DNA from: Sabethes cyaneus
Lineage: Eukaryota; Arthropoda; Insecta; Diptera; Culicidae
Assembly: GCF_943734655.1 (NCBI RefSeq)
Contig: NC_071355.1
Location: 28,370,964-28,434,963 of the forward strand
Length of the DNA stretch: 64,000 nucleotides
Direction of reading: 5' to 3'
The notes under the pieces were generated by a model. That model saw only the letters and a list, made by a program, of their open reading frames with translations, was not told the origin of the DNA and ran no database searches. Shown here piece by piece: positions 1-11,199 of the stretch. The translations under genes and the position numbers were made by a program. Every line of letters begins with the position of its first letter. The stretch's first letter is position 1.

Positions 1-49
1 ATCTAATGATCTGATATAGTCCTACGTCACCGTTTCGTATAAACCTTAG
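1..49. repeat. Left flank of element A, dispersed repeat
   Basis: This edge sequence matches, in reverse complement, the stretch near 63262-63300. Together with 1878-1905 it forms the two halves of one repeat interrupted by the insertion at 50-1877. The uninterrupted version is present at about 63241-63300. Its family is not identified; it looks like a dispersed mosquito repeat. Confidence 0.7.
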
Positions 50-1877
50 ACACATTCCAGCGTTACGGGACACCATGCCCACCACGCAAATCAGTTCCTA
101 TTTAATCAAATCTCTTGAATTCAGCTGGAAAGTAAAGAAACGCGCCTAATTCTGCGCATTTTTCTTTATATAAATATTTTTTAACATTGCGCATAACTAT
201 GATCATTGCGTTATTTTTTTATAAATGTATGTTGAATATTACGCCATTATTCACAAACGGACCATAATATTTGAGAGCGAAATAATTTAACGTGAAACTG
301 AAAATATTTTATATGACAGAAAACATCGCCGTTAGCACCAACGCTAAGATTGTCTTTCTAGAAAATTAACAAATTTATGATCTAAATTCTTTGCAATGAT
401 CAAATTACCCAGCATAATTAGAAAGAATAATTAGTTTTAGTCATGTTTTAGACAAAAAGGGTGATTGCATGCATTGCTTTCCTTAGAAAAATGCGATGCA
501 ATAATGCGCAGATTTAGGCACAGATTTTTTATTCATGTTCCAAATTCTGCGCAGTAATGTATCCTACAAAGAAATCGCGAAATAATACGCTACCTCGCCC
601 AAATGGCTGAGGTATAGAGGCATGAAAGTTCAAGTAGAATCTTTAGCTTGCATTGATTGGCATCCTGTGCTGTGTCTCGGGGTCCAAACCTACGAACGTT
701 AATTCATGAAACCATGCTTTCTATTTTTTTTAACGTCCAACCTCATGGGGCTGTTAGAGAGTGGGGAAGTGGTTTCTACATGAAAACACTATTTTTAGTA
801 TTAGTTTAAAGTGTAATGTTCAGTATGCAGAAAACCCGAATGAATTCGCCTTTCACGTTATCGAGAATAAAATAAATAAAATGATGCAATCAAAATGATA
901 ACAATATTCCTTTGCCACCCGGACAGCACAAGGAGGCCGGATCATGGATTTAATTATGGTGCTAATGCCGGATTTTTTGGTGTGCTTTCAGCGTATAAAA
1001 ACATAAACAGCATGGCAGGAGTATTTATTTACACTTTTTGGGTGCGCAGAATTAGGAGCAAACATGCGCAGAATTAGGAACATTATTTTTTGAAACGATG
1101 GACAATATTTTTTGAAACGATGGTTCTATAATTGATAAAGGGACGGTAGGGGAAAGAAATGAATTTTTTTTGTGAAGGATGGGAAGAGCAGAAGGAAGGG
1201 GGGGGGGGTATTGGTAGCTATGCTTGACAAGTAGTCCCCTGGGCCCTGGCGGGTGTTGTGGGTTCGAATCCGGTTATAATCTCAGATTACAGCTTGGTTC
1301 GACTCATGCACCTTCCAGCATTGGACAAAAGGTAGGAGTCAAAATGACTACTTGTCAAGCATAGCTACCAATACCCCCCCCCCTTCCTTCCGCTCCTCCT
1401 CTCCTTCACCAAAAAAAAATTTTCATTTCTTTCCCCTACCGTCCCTTCATCAATTGTAGAACCATCGTTTCAAAAAATATTAATATATATGTATGACCAC
1501 ATTCCAAGGTCAAGACTAAAAACTTGAGATTAGTCTATAACATAGACAAGAAAGTGCGCAGAATTAGGCACCGTGGATAAGTTTACAAAACGAAAAATAT
1601 ACTCAATTGTTGGTCGACTTATAATTCCCATATTTTTTACCATATATTATAGACCGTAGCACTACACGTTGAGGCTATCCACGTTGTTAATTAAAATCTA
1701 GAACACTTAGAATAGCGGAAGAATCATAAAAATGTCTTAACTGCGCAGAATATGGTACGTTCACGGTACCCTTTAGTCACTAATTTTACAAGCTACTTGC
1801 CAAAAATTTGGTTAAACCACAACCAATTTACACGGTAAAAATGGTTGCCAATTGTGTCCCGTAACGCTGGAATGTGT
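50..1877. mobile_element. Non-autonomous DNA transposon (element A), 24-bp perfect TIRs
   Basis: Positions 50-73 begin ACACATTCCAGCGTTACGG and are a perfect reverse complement of 1854-1877. The flanks carry CCTTAG at 44-49 and 1878-1883, a 6-bp target site duplication. A homologous site without the insertion, holding one CCTTAG, lies near 63270 on the other strand, which supports the boundaries. The interior has no credible transposase frame, so the element is non-autonomous. It holds many copies of a motif close to TGCGCAGAATTAGG in both orientations and a nested foldback at 1104-1481. A relic of its interior lies at 60286-61195. Few superfamilies use 6-bp duplications (IS3EU is one I recall), but the superfamily is not assigned. 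Confidence 0.85.
1104..1481. mobile_element. Foldback MITE nested in element A, B-box-like loop
   Basis: Arms 1104-1235 and 1347-1481 are about 132 bp each and nearly perfect inverted repeats, including a G-run/C-run pair. The loop contains GGTTCGAATCC at 1261-1271, a perfect RNA polymerase III B-box. An A-box-like TAGTCCCCTGG lies only 18 bp upstream, too close for a normal tRNA promoter. The motif CAATATTTTTTGAAACGATGG at the left edge repeats a sequence just upstream, so the exact border is uncertain. Confidence 0.7.
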
Positions 1878-1883
1878 CCTTAG

Positions 1884-4225
1884 GGCTGTATACCTTGTAG
1901 TTTTTTAAACATTTTATTATTTTGTTTTTAATCGCAATAAAACGGATATTTCTGGCAAAAAAGAAAAGTTTTCGGTTTTTCTTACAAGAAATCTCCGTTT
2001 CCTTGCAACGTTATGCATCTCTATTGCATTGACACATATAATTGAAAATTTTACACTATTGTGGCCTAAGCGTTCACAGGAAGAAGATTCCTTCTTTTTC
2101 AATTTATTCATAGTTTTAGCACCGTCTTGTATGTAAATCACTTTGAGTAATGTTTTAACATTAATTATTCGCTAGAAATATTTACCTTTCAGTGCAACAA
2201 CTGTTTGACGTTACACATAGCTTACGTTCCAAAACTAGCATTTTAATATAATGCTCAGTTTTGATTTTCAAAATATGTATTTAAGATTTTGGTTGCACCG
2301 AATATCGTTTCTTCCTGTTGGAGGATCCATCTAATGCACAACCTCTTTCTGAAACCTGAAATTACCCTGGAAATTCTCAGCATCCCATATCCTTACGAGG
2401 AGGCACTCAGCTCAATTTATCCGAACCGCGTTAGTTCAGCACTATGAAAATCCTGCCGAGTCACCGTAATTGACCGTTGTTGGTCCGAAAGCTCGATCCT
2501 CATCATAATTCCACTTGCAGCCCGGTTCACAGCCACTCTCACCATACTTGTACCTCAATAAACAGCGCTAGAGCAGCGAGCATAATAAAAAAACCTGTAG
2601 GACTATTGATAATCAAGAATTTCAATAAAACAAACCAACCTGCTGCTCCTGGAGCACCGTACCACCGGCTTGGAAGAAGGGTGAAATTCTCCTTTTTCCA
2701 GTTTCGGCTGGCCCCATCCCATCTAAGTATGTATGATGGTGGTTCGTCTTTTTCTTATCCTATGGCTATGATGGCTATTTCTCTATGCACCATCTCACCC
2801 AGGGTCGATGACTTGTACATTTCGTTGTATTTTTCCTTTCTATTTGTTGTTCCCATTCTCCACTCCACAGGTTTGGACCTGTACTGTAGCGTTGTTTCGC
2901 GCTGACGGACGGACAGGAGAAGGATCTTGAGATTTGATTTAGATTCGGTAAAGTGAATCTCGGGAGGGAGTTTATCACACCATCATCCGGACGGGAACTG
3001 ATGTTGGACGTAATCATTTTTGGGTTGTGGAATAAAAATCATCGCTACGAAAGTACCCTCTAGTTTGGATTTTAGATAATGCACTTTAAATACTATTTAA
3101 TGTTAGTTTTTAATTTGCTTGCCACCACAAAGTGATAAGTTTTAAACTGCCATACTAAACGTTTTCAAATTAGTCGTGCCATTGCTGATAGGACATGTTC
3201 AAAAATCAGAATCAGATTTTTTTCGATCTAATGGGCAAAACAGAGAAGAGGAATACACGCTAGACCAGCGCTAAGCTGGGTGAACAAGTCCTTGACTTGA
3301 CTCCAATCGTCAAGTTGAATGACCTTCTTTTCCTTAGAGCGTGTAAAGATTAGATTTTCTCCGCTTCCTTCTTCCAGCAGCGCTACATCGTTGATGATAG
3401 TTTGGCGTTCGTTCCTATTCGTTTCGTTGTGCTTGCTTTTGCCTATATAAATGTTGCCTTTACTAGCGATGAGTACAGATACATAGACGCAACAAGCATA
3501 CTCCTCCGGCCGGCAAACTATTTCTATGCTCAATGCTCGCTTCGAGGGTGTTGGTGAATCTCTACACAGGCAGATCATACGGGAGTTCTTTTCCATTTCT
3601 CTTTCCGTCCGTGAAGCCGCGTCGGTAGTCCAGCCAGCTCCAGCCAGCAGGAGTTTTCGCTCCGCGTTGGTTGGCCATTCCGGTTGTAGCGGAACGAGGC
3701 AAGGGGTTACCCTGACTCCTTTACGTCCGTGACGGGCCCCTGTGGGAGAGATCGGCACTCTAAAGATAGATGAATATTCCTGATGCTCTAGTAGCTTAAC
3801 CACTGAATCGGTTCATGCCCGAGGGTAGAGAGATGCACGCATGATGAGCTACGGGATTCTAATGTTATGCTTATGATTTCGGTGTTTTTTTTCTCGTTCA
3901 TCAACCATACCACTCACTGACCAACAACGGAGTAAGGTGCGTTTTCGGGTGGTCAATTGAAATGAGGTTTTTAACCTTTTGTTGTTGAGAGCTTCACTGG
4001 GAGCTAGAATCAGGGGAAGGATGCAGCTTGAGACGATTCCAAAGCTTCTCGGTTCCCGGAAACAATTTATAGCGCGTAATAGTTACGAGATTCTATTTAT
4101 TATTTTATATTTGTTTAGTTTTAAAAATATAAGTACCACTTATATTGTAACCATTTCAACTTGAGAAGAACGGACATCATGCAAAACAATGTCCTACTAA
4201 ATTTTTAATATAATTGTAAATATAT
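1884..4225. other. No gene recognised
   Basis: After about 20 bp of the dispersed repeat that flanks element A, the sequence is AT-rich to about 2300 and then mixed composition. A 191-codon minus-strand frame (3228-3803) and a 142-codon plus-strand frame (2477-2905) show no domain, signal peptide or family resemblance and overlap other frames. I treat them as chance frames. No repeat structure was seen. Confidence 0.5.
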
Positions 4226-4444
4226 AGGGTAGATGCTCCAGTAGTTGTGGTAGTACCTATAGTGGTGGAAACTCGAATTAATCCGTTATTTTTGCAGATT
4301 TTGATACAAGTTTGATGCTTACCAATAATACTGGTACTGTTAGTTCGATACCTATCAAACTTGTACCAAAATCTGCAATAATAACGGAATAATTCGAGTT
4401 TCCACCACTATAGGTACTACCACAACTACTGGAGCATCTACCCT
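4226..4444. mobile_element. Palindromic MITE, TA target site
   Basis: The outer sequence AGGGTAGATGCTCC is mirrored by its reverse complement at 4431-4444, and the complementarity continues inward for about 100 bp on each side to a short spacer near 4335. Flanking TA suggests a Tc1/mariner-type TA duplication. The element is 219 bp with no coding capacity. Parent family unknown. Confidence 0.85.
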
Positions 4445-4445
4445 A

Positions 4446-6639
4446 AACTAAATAAAATTACCGGAGAATTTTGTGTCTTTGAGTTGCAGTGAATATTAAT
4501 GCAGTCAAATAAATAAATCATAAAAGATGCGAAGACTCATTCAGGCTCCAACAAAGAATGTATTTATGCGTTTCTATGGAAACAAAATATTTATTTTGTC
4601 TGATTGTCAGTTCCTTTCCAAGTTATTAAAATAAGTGGCTTCACTTTTAAAATCTTCTGAAAAAGTTCTGAATCAAATTTCTGTGAAAAAGTCCAGCCCT
4701 ACCACTCCACCCCAGTTTGTCCTTGTGCACACTCAATCTAACCGACGACCGTCTTAAGATGATAGATAACAACAACAGCAACCCTCCATCCGGGACGAGA
4801 CTACCCAGGACGAAGCACAATGCACGCATCTTCACAACTTATCATTTTGGAAAGACCCCTAGGACGTAAGGACTAAAACGACACTTCCGCTCGCCCAGTA
4901 CTGCTGCAGAGCTTAGGTTCCTGCTTTGCTTCGCCACACTTGAGTTACTCCCTCGCTTTGCCATCCGAAGACGCTACGACACAGGCAACAGATAAGAAAA
5001 ACAGACAAATAATATGCATTTTAAATGAGAATAGTGCACCCGAAGGTGAATACTTCCGCTTCTCTCCCCTGTTTGCTGATAGTTTGAAATTAAAAATTTT
5101 CTAAAAATAACGACTCCTTCGACGTTACGGCACATCTTCCTGCCCTAAGAGGGGTGCGTCTTCAACGGCCATCGCAAACCGTTGCACTTCCTTTCCAGGG
5201 CCAGTGCACGTCCCGAGGCGTGCGAAAGTGATAATAATTCAACAGAGCTTCCATCCACAGCTAACCCTTCTTCCTTCGAAGGCGGACGACGGCTTCCGAA
5301 TCCTGATGCGTGAAACCAATGAACATCAGCGAGGCGAATCTTTTCCTGTGTGCATGCAATGTGTGCGCTACGGAATGAGATTCACGCTGGACTGATCACC
5401 TGTACGTGTAGGATGTGCAGATGAAAATATTTTACAATAAGTTCCCCCGGAGGGGGAAAGTTTCCAGTAACGCTAGCTAATTTCAAAATAATAAAAAACA
5501 GGTGAAATCAGGAGCAACAACCGATCGTCCCTTCATTTTCAAGCAAGCTGGAGCGATTATCGCTCGTCACATGAGTGCAGTCGTCGGAGGGCACTACCGG
5601 AACCACTTTATTTAAATCGGTGCTCTACCGTTTAATTGTAATTTTCCAAAGGAACGAACTTTTAACAAAGGGACAACAAAGTGAGCTACAGTCGTACTAC
5701 CGTAAACGATTCTCATTCCGGACTTTTTACCAAGCGGTTTAGAGCTATTCGTAACCGTTAGAAGCAAACTACATTCACGGTTAGCTTGAAGTGCTGTATG
5801 TTCAAGTGCCAGGGGTGTGTATTTATCAGGATGCATTCGTTTCGGTCGAGCGGGCACCACACAACACAGACAGACGCCACATGGATGTGTGCCGCATGTA
5901 ATGGCATGCTCATCGTTACCATATCGCTGTACTGTACTGAATTGGTGAAATATTACATTTGTTGGATTGCTGGTTGGACAATAATTCCACTACTGGCACA
6001 GCAGTGTGGAATATCGGAAGTCATCCAACCATCGGATTTGACTTCCGCCTGCATTCGGTGATCAAAGGGTTACGCCTGGAGTTGGGAAATAAAACTTTAG
6101 TTGTAAATTTAACATAATTGTTTCTGTTGTTACCTACGGTGTGTTATATTTCAATGATCAGTTTAAAAATCTAGAATTTTGATTCGAAATTGTATGCGGT
6201 AAACAGCGAAAAGGATTTACTGAACCTATTCCAGTAAACTTCAGGCATTTAAAAGTCGTAGGGTCAATTAAAAAGGTAAAAAATTTCCTGTCGTTCGAAC
6301 TGAAGACAAGAGGATGTAGAAATGGGACATGCAGAAAAGAGCTTTTACATGTCACTTCAAACGATACAAAAACAAAAGTTTTTGCATTGTACTGTGACCA
6401 GGTAAGATCACTTTGACTCAATTTTGATTCATTTGACAGAACCGTCTTGGCTGAAGTTTTTGACTGAAGTTTTTGGAACGTCTTATAGCGAATTCATAAA
6501 TTAACCTGGGTTCGTGCTAACTCGAACGATACGGGCAGTTTGACAGATCAACCCGTAAACCGTAATGCTAGACAGTTTGAAGTGCAGGTTAAACTACGCT
6601 ACATTTTGAGGTTTCTGCCCAATTACAATTCATCACGTG
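4446..6639. other. No gene recognised
   Basis: This is mixed-composition, apparently unique DNA. Short frames (4647-4835, 5204-5395, 5612-6061, 6158-6421) overlap on both strands and resemble nothing I know. A small direct duplication, CTGAAGTTTTTG twice, lies near 6453-6480. Confidence 0.5.
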
Positions 6640-6659
6640 CCTCTCGTTTCGATGCCCGC

Positions 6660-7750
6660 TCGTCGGATCACCCCCTCAAGAGCGATGTTGAACAGCATGC
6701 AGGATAAACCGTCACCTTGTCTCAACCCTCATCGCGTCTCGAAGGGACTCGAGAGTGTCCCAGAGATGCGTACGAACACATCACTCGATCCAATGTAGCT
6801 CTGATCAGTCGCTTCAGTTTGTCCGGAAAACCGTATTCGTGCATTATCTGCCATAGCTTGTCTCGATCGACTGTATCGTATGCTGCTTTGAAATCAATAA
6901 AGATGTGATGCGTGGGCACGTTGTACTCCCGACATTTCTGCAAGATCTATCGGATAGTAGAAATTTGGTCCGTAGTTGCGCGAGCCCCCATGAAACCCGC
7001 CTGATAATTCCCTATGAAACCTTGTGCTATCTGTGGCAGCCGGCGTAACAGGATCTGGGAGAGTACCTTGTAGGCGGCGTTTACCAGCGTAATGCCACGA
7101 TAGTTGCAGCAGTCTAGCCGATCACCCTTTTTGTAGATGGGACAAACCACTCTTTCCATCCATTCCTCCGGTAGTTTTTCCTCCTCCCAAATCCTCGAAA
7201 TAATCCAGTGTAGAGCCTTTGCTAGCGTTTCTCCGCCATGTTTATAAAGCTCTGCCGATAGGCGGTCCTTCCCAGCGGCTTTATTGGTCTTCAGCAGCCT
7301 GATTTCTCGTTTGACTTTTTGGAGATCAGGTGCTAGGACATCACTATCTTCCATGGGCGCTCCTAGGTTAATTTCCGTTCCGCCTTCTTCTGCGACTTCG
7401 CCATTGAGATGTTCATCGAAGAACTGCTTCCATCTGTCGACCATCTCACGCTCGTTTGTGATTAGATTCCCTCCCTCGTCCCTACACATGTCGGGTTTCG
7501 GTGTGTAGCCCTTCCGAGTTTGGTTCACCTTCTCATAAAACTGGCGCGTGTCATTAGCTCGGAATAGTTGCTCTAATTCTTCACGATCTCTGTCCTTCTT
7601 TTGGCGCTTTTTTCTCCTCAGGATCGTGGTCAACTGGTTCCTAGCTCGTCGGTACTTGGCCAGGTTCTCTCTAGTGGCAATACTTAGATAATTTTTCCAA
7701 GCATTTTTTTCTCCTCCACCGCTTGTTGGCATTCCCCATCAAACCAATCA
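6660..7750 (-). pseudogene. RTE reverse transcriptase domain, stop and frameshifts
   Basis: The frame 6947-7732 holds the linker and N-terminal RT: the basic linker, KAAGKDRLSAELYKHG, EEWMERVVCPIYKKGDRLDC, NYRGITLVNAAYKVLSQILL, and YQAGFMGARATTDQISTIR. It is closed by TAG at 6947-6949, a likely CAG-to-TAG change because the frame continues directly as ILQKCREYNVPTHH, IDFKAAYDTVDRDKLW and GFPDKL. GDGLSCMLFNIALEGV follows in another frame near 6660-6720. Sequence upstream of the apparent ATG (QNDWFDGECQQAVEEK) is in a different frame, so the ATG at 7732 is not the native start. The catalytic ADD box and thumb are absent. Confidence 0.85.
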
Positions 7751-7786
7751 TTTTGTGTACTCCGAGGATTAATACCTAGTGCCGCG

Positions 7787-8690
7787 TTAGCGTATTCTGT
7801 CCCAACCGTCTTCGAGGTTTGAAGCACCTAACTCCTCGGAAGAAGGCAGTGCCTCATTCAGTACTCGCGCGTAGTTCTCGGCAGCTTGTGGGTTATCTAG
7901 CTGCCTGATGTTCAGCCGAGGTGGGCGGCTTTGACGTGTCCGGTACACGGTGGACAGCTTTGAGCGCACTTGTACTACTACTAGGTAATAGTCAGAATCA
8001 ATATCCGCACCCCGACGGGAGCGTACGTTCGTGATGTTAGAGAAGAACCGGCCCTCTATGAGAACGTGGTCAATTTGGTTCATTGTACGTTGGTCAGGTG
8101 ATCTCCAGGTGGCTTTGTGGATATCCTTGCGCGGGAAAAAGGTGCTTCGGATCACCAGGCCTCGGGAAGCTGCGAAGTTTATACATCGTTGGCCGTTATT
8201 GTTTGTGTCGGTGTGCAGGCTATGGGGTCCTACCACCGGTCTATACATTTCTTCCCTACCGACCTGGGCGTTCATATCCCCGATGACGATCTTGATATCC
8301 CGTGACGAGCAGCTGTCGTACGTTGCCTCCAGCCTCCCGTAGAACGCTTCCTTCTCATCGTCGGGTCTACCTTCGTGCGGGCAGTGCACGTTAATGATGC
8401 TATAGCTGAAGAAACGGCCCTTTATCCTCAATACACACATTCTCTCGTTGATCGCCTTCCAATCTATCACGCGATCCTGCATTCCGCCTAGCACTACAAA
8501 GCCCGTTCCCAGTTCGTTGGTAGCGCCACCGCTCTGGTAAAACTGGGCCTTTCCGCCACGGATCTTCCATACCTTCTTTCCTTTGCGACAGATTTCCTGC
8601 TGAGCTACGATGCTGAGTTTGCGGGGTTCCAGCTGTTCAATCAGCACCCGCTCGCAACCTGCGAAATCGCGAATTAGCGATCTGCAGTTC
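7787..8690 (-). pseudogene. RTE endonuclease domain (APE-type), decayed
   Basis: The frame 7787-8647 (286 codons) encodes an apurinic-endonuclease-like domain, which in these elements nicks the genomic target to prime reverse transcription. Visible motifs are LGTWNCRSL upstream of the first ATG (about 8660-8690), QQEICRKG, GTGFVV, the catalytic IGDMNAQVG, INFAASRGLVIRSTFF, and IDHVLIEGR followed by DSDYYLVV, where the expected His of the S/DH motif reads as DY. The true reading begins upstream of the first ATG. The frame then ends in a stop after DGWDRIR, where intact relatives continue into the linker, so a frameshift or deletion lies at about 7735-7790. Confidence 0.85.
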
Positions 8691-9159
8691 CAAGTCCCGA
8701 GTCTCCATTCGTCGTCCTTGTCCCGTCGCCTAGGTCGATGCCGAATATTCCGCTCCGAATATGCTTGAATGTTGTTAGTTTAAGTTTAATTTAGGTGTGT
8801 AGCCGTACTGGGGCAACACTACCGAGTCTCGCGATGGGGCTGCCATCTTATAGTGCCGAGATTCAATATACCTCCTTCCCGGTTAATATACGACCTTAGT
8901 TTCCACCGGGGTTGGTTACCCGATCTCCGCCAAGGTTGCTCGTATTCCGGCTGGTACCACGAGGAGGTCGGGATCGGAGTTACTGGATAAGAGGCTAACG
9001 ACCACTATGGGGTCTATATTCCGCATTATCTAGCCGTTTACCAACCAAACTTAAAAAAATCACTGATAATAAAATTCACATTAAAAAACATTTTATGTGA
9101 TAGAATTACTGTCGGATCTAGTTCAACAGCAAAAATAGATACGCGATTCTACGTTTCAT

Positions 9160-9605
9160 AATTGTTCACAACAGATTATTACCTACTACTAGCAACAATT
9201 GGACTCTGACGACCTTCAGCTTAATCACACGACACACCGTTGACTGCACAATTCCGCGTTGTTTTCCGATGTCCCGATTGCGCAAAATCAATTCGTGACG
9301 TTGATTTTCGGGTGACGCCATTTTTTTTTCAATTTTCGTAAAACTGACCGCAATAAAAATATAGTGTGGGGTCAGTCCCGGCGAAGTGGTTAGCATTCAC
9401 GCCTCTCACGCCGAGGACCCGGGTTCAAATCCCAACCCCGCAGAAGTCACGAATGACCCAAAACTGGTTAAAAAGACTATTACGTAAAACAAAAAAACTT
9501 TAAACTACTTCTACCCAAACTTTAAAGAGAAAATACCTAATGGGTAATTTTCTACAGAGTTTTTTTTTCGTGATTCTGTTTGATGTGGGACACTCTCTGT
9601 ATTTT
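9160..9605 (-). pseudogene. Tc1/mariner transposase N-terminal relic
   Basis: On the minus strand, MASPENQRHELILRNRD at about 9320 is followed by GIVQSTVCRVIK, resembling the N-terminal helix-turn-helix that binds the ends of Tc1/mariner elements. Nothing after the first HTH is preserved. At 9582-9599 the sequence TGTGGGACACTCTCTGTA looks like an outer Tc1/mariner end. The SINE at 9370-9480 separates the two, so an old element seems to have been interrupted. The family call rests on motif resemblance only. Confidence 0.5.
9370..9480 (+). mobile_element. tRNA-Glu-derived SINE (Feilai-like)
   Basis: The head reads as a tRNA-Glu: AGTGGTTAGCATTCACG covers the D-arm and A-box region (9385-9401), CCTCTCACG the anticodon loop with CTC, and GGTTCAAATCC (9422-9432) is the B box. 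The acceptor stem does not pair and there is no CCA context. It continues into GCAGAAGTCACGAATGACCC, a tail style I associate with mosquito SINEs. It is therefore a SINE head, not a working tRNA gene. CGTAAAAC on both sides (about 9334 and 9483) could be a diverged target duplication. Confidence 0.65.
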
Positions 9606-9648
9606 TATTAGTTATCACAGTTAGGGTACACTATTTCCTTGTGTACAA

Positions 9649-10009
9649 TCTATACCTATAAAAATGAATTTCTGTCTGCCTGTCTGTCTGTCGGTATGTT
9701 CCTTATAGAATCGAAGCTACTGAACCGATCAGTGTAAAAGTTTGCATGTAGGAGTCTATGGGGCCGGGGAAGGTTCTTATGACCCCTCCCCGCCTAAGAG
9801 GGGCGGCTCCCATACAAATGAAATACAAATTTCCTCATAGCTCGAGAACTAATCAAGCAAATGGAACCAAATTTGGGGGATGTTGGAGTCTTGAATTTAT
9901 TTGATGATGGTTAGAGACCTCTCACCCCCGTGGTATAAAATAGGTGGTATAAAACAGAAATTTTGCGTAACTTCAAAACTAATCGAACTCGAGAAATTCG
10001 AGACTCTTT
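9649..10009 (+). mobile_element. Helitron-like 5' terminal fragment
   Basis: The sequence begins TCTATACCTATAAAAATG after an A, then a CTGTCTGCC/TGTC-rich run and GCCGGGGAAGGTTCTTATG. This is the look of dipteran Helitron-type 5' ends, which start with TC and insert between A and T. I could not find a CTRR 3' end with hairpin, nor any Rep/helicase coding sequence. The right border is therefore arbitrary. Confidence 0.45.
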
Positions 10010-10305
10010 CATTAAACATTAGTCAATAACAAGACCACAAAATCTATTTACAGTAACACTAGATCATTCTGGGCGAGACGGCCGCGATTGTTGCTGGCGA
10101 CCTGCCGCGCTATGGGTAAAAACGAACAAGAAAACGGACGCAATTAAGATACGGCCTGTAGGCTGACAAAGTATAGCAGATCTTTTATAAAATTTTCCGG
10201 AGAATCACGTGGTGTCAACCCCTTTCCTGTTTGTCATTGGAAAAGGCCCTATTTTGCTCATTTTCCTTTATTTTTATCATTTTTTTGCACTTATTGGACT
10301 GTAAC
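10010..10305. other. No gene recognised
   Basis: AT-rich apart from a GC-richer patch (10070-10120). It could be the remaining part of the Helitron-like element, but no terminal signature is visible. Confidence 0.4.
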
Positions 10306-10575
10306 AAGCAAGGTTTTAAGAAAACAACACTTAGAAACCTAATAAATTTGTTTAAAGAAGTCCGTAGAATCGAATTGGGTTTATCTGATTTAGTTTAGAG
10401 CGCATTAATTGTTTTGGTTGACTTCCCGTTACCAAACCGACGACTCCAAACGGGAAGTCAACCAATAAAATTGATATGCTCTAAACTAAATGGGATAAAC
10501 CCAATTCGATTCTGTGGACTTCTTTACACAAAATTATTAAGTTTTTGAGATTTGTTTTCTCAAATCCCTGCTTGG
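10306..10575. mobile_element. Palindromic MITE, about 270 bp
   Basis: The left arm from CAAGCAAGGTTTTAAG inward pairs with the right arm ending near 10575. The strongest pairing is the segment with AAGAAGTCC, GAATCGAATTGGGTTTA and GGTTGACTTCCCGTT, around a short centre at about 10435-10450. The outer arm has diverged by several substitutions. No clear target duplication was found. Confidence 0.75.
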
Positions 10576-11139
10576 TGGTGCCCAGTTACTTGTTCGGGGT
10601 AACACGGTTTTTACACTACGCCATATTAAACTCAACCGAGTAACAATTTTAAAGGCGAGTGTTTTGGTAGAGGGATAGCCAGGGTCAAGCAAATTTGTTT
10701 TGCATTTTGTAGTATTTTTCTTGTACTTTCACATGGGTAATGGCTTGAATATATTTGCATGTTGAGGAGTTATTGCTATTGAAAATTGTATGATTTTTAA
10801 AAGAAAACTTTAATTTTCTCCGCAAATATTGACGATAGCAAGTTACAATATTCTAGAAAAGTATGTAATTTGACTGTTTGAAAATCTTTGCCAAACATAT
10901 CAAATGTGTATAAATACTGTAGAAAGAACTGTGTCTCGTAAAGTCTCCACAAAAATTGTTCCTTATCTCTAAAACTATAATAGCTAGAAGGTTACTTCCT
11001 TTGGCAAAGTTTTTTATAATAATCTTTTCAAAAAATTTGTAGAACATTGTTTTGCTGTATCTCTTACTGTTCAAAAAATACATTTTTTATCTTACTTTTA
11101 GGAGGGTTCCATATGAAAGAGCTTTTAACGCTGAAAAAT
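10576..11139. other. AT-rich, no gene recognised
   Basis: No motif, repeat or coding signal was found. The 76-codon minus-strand frame at 10853-11083 has no recognisable features. Confidence 0.4.
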
Positions 11140-11199
11140 TTCCCTGAACATACTTAGCCAGTATAATCAATCATTTCGGCGCAATTAAAAAAACGCGTG

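Larger units (their letters stand above)
6640..9046 (-). mobile_element. RTE-clade LINE (JAM1-like), 3'-truncated, decayed
   Basis: A minus-strand RTE-type non-LTR retrotransposon. The 5' UTR lies around 8690-9046, the endonuclease at 7787-8690 and the reverse transcriptase at 6660-7750. The 3' part of the RT and the C-terminal region are missing. The 5' UTR piece has a close relative at 46170-46312 and shares a phrase with the 5' region of the RTE copy near 55990. Order and motifs match RTE elements, which encode endonuclease plus RT without RNase H. At least one in-frame stop and two frameshifts make it inactive. Confidence 0.85.

Noticed and set aside
3228..3803. 191-codon minus-strand frame
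   Set aside because: No domain or signal; overlaps other frames in GC-richer DNA where long chance frames are expected.
9385..9432. Functional tRNA-Glu gene
   Set aside because: Acceptor stem does not pair and the sequence runs on into a SINE body.
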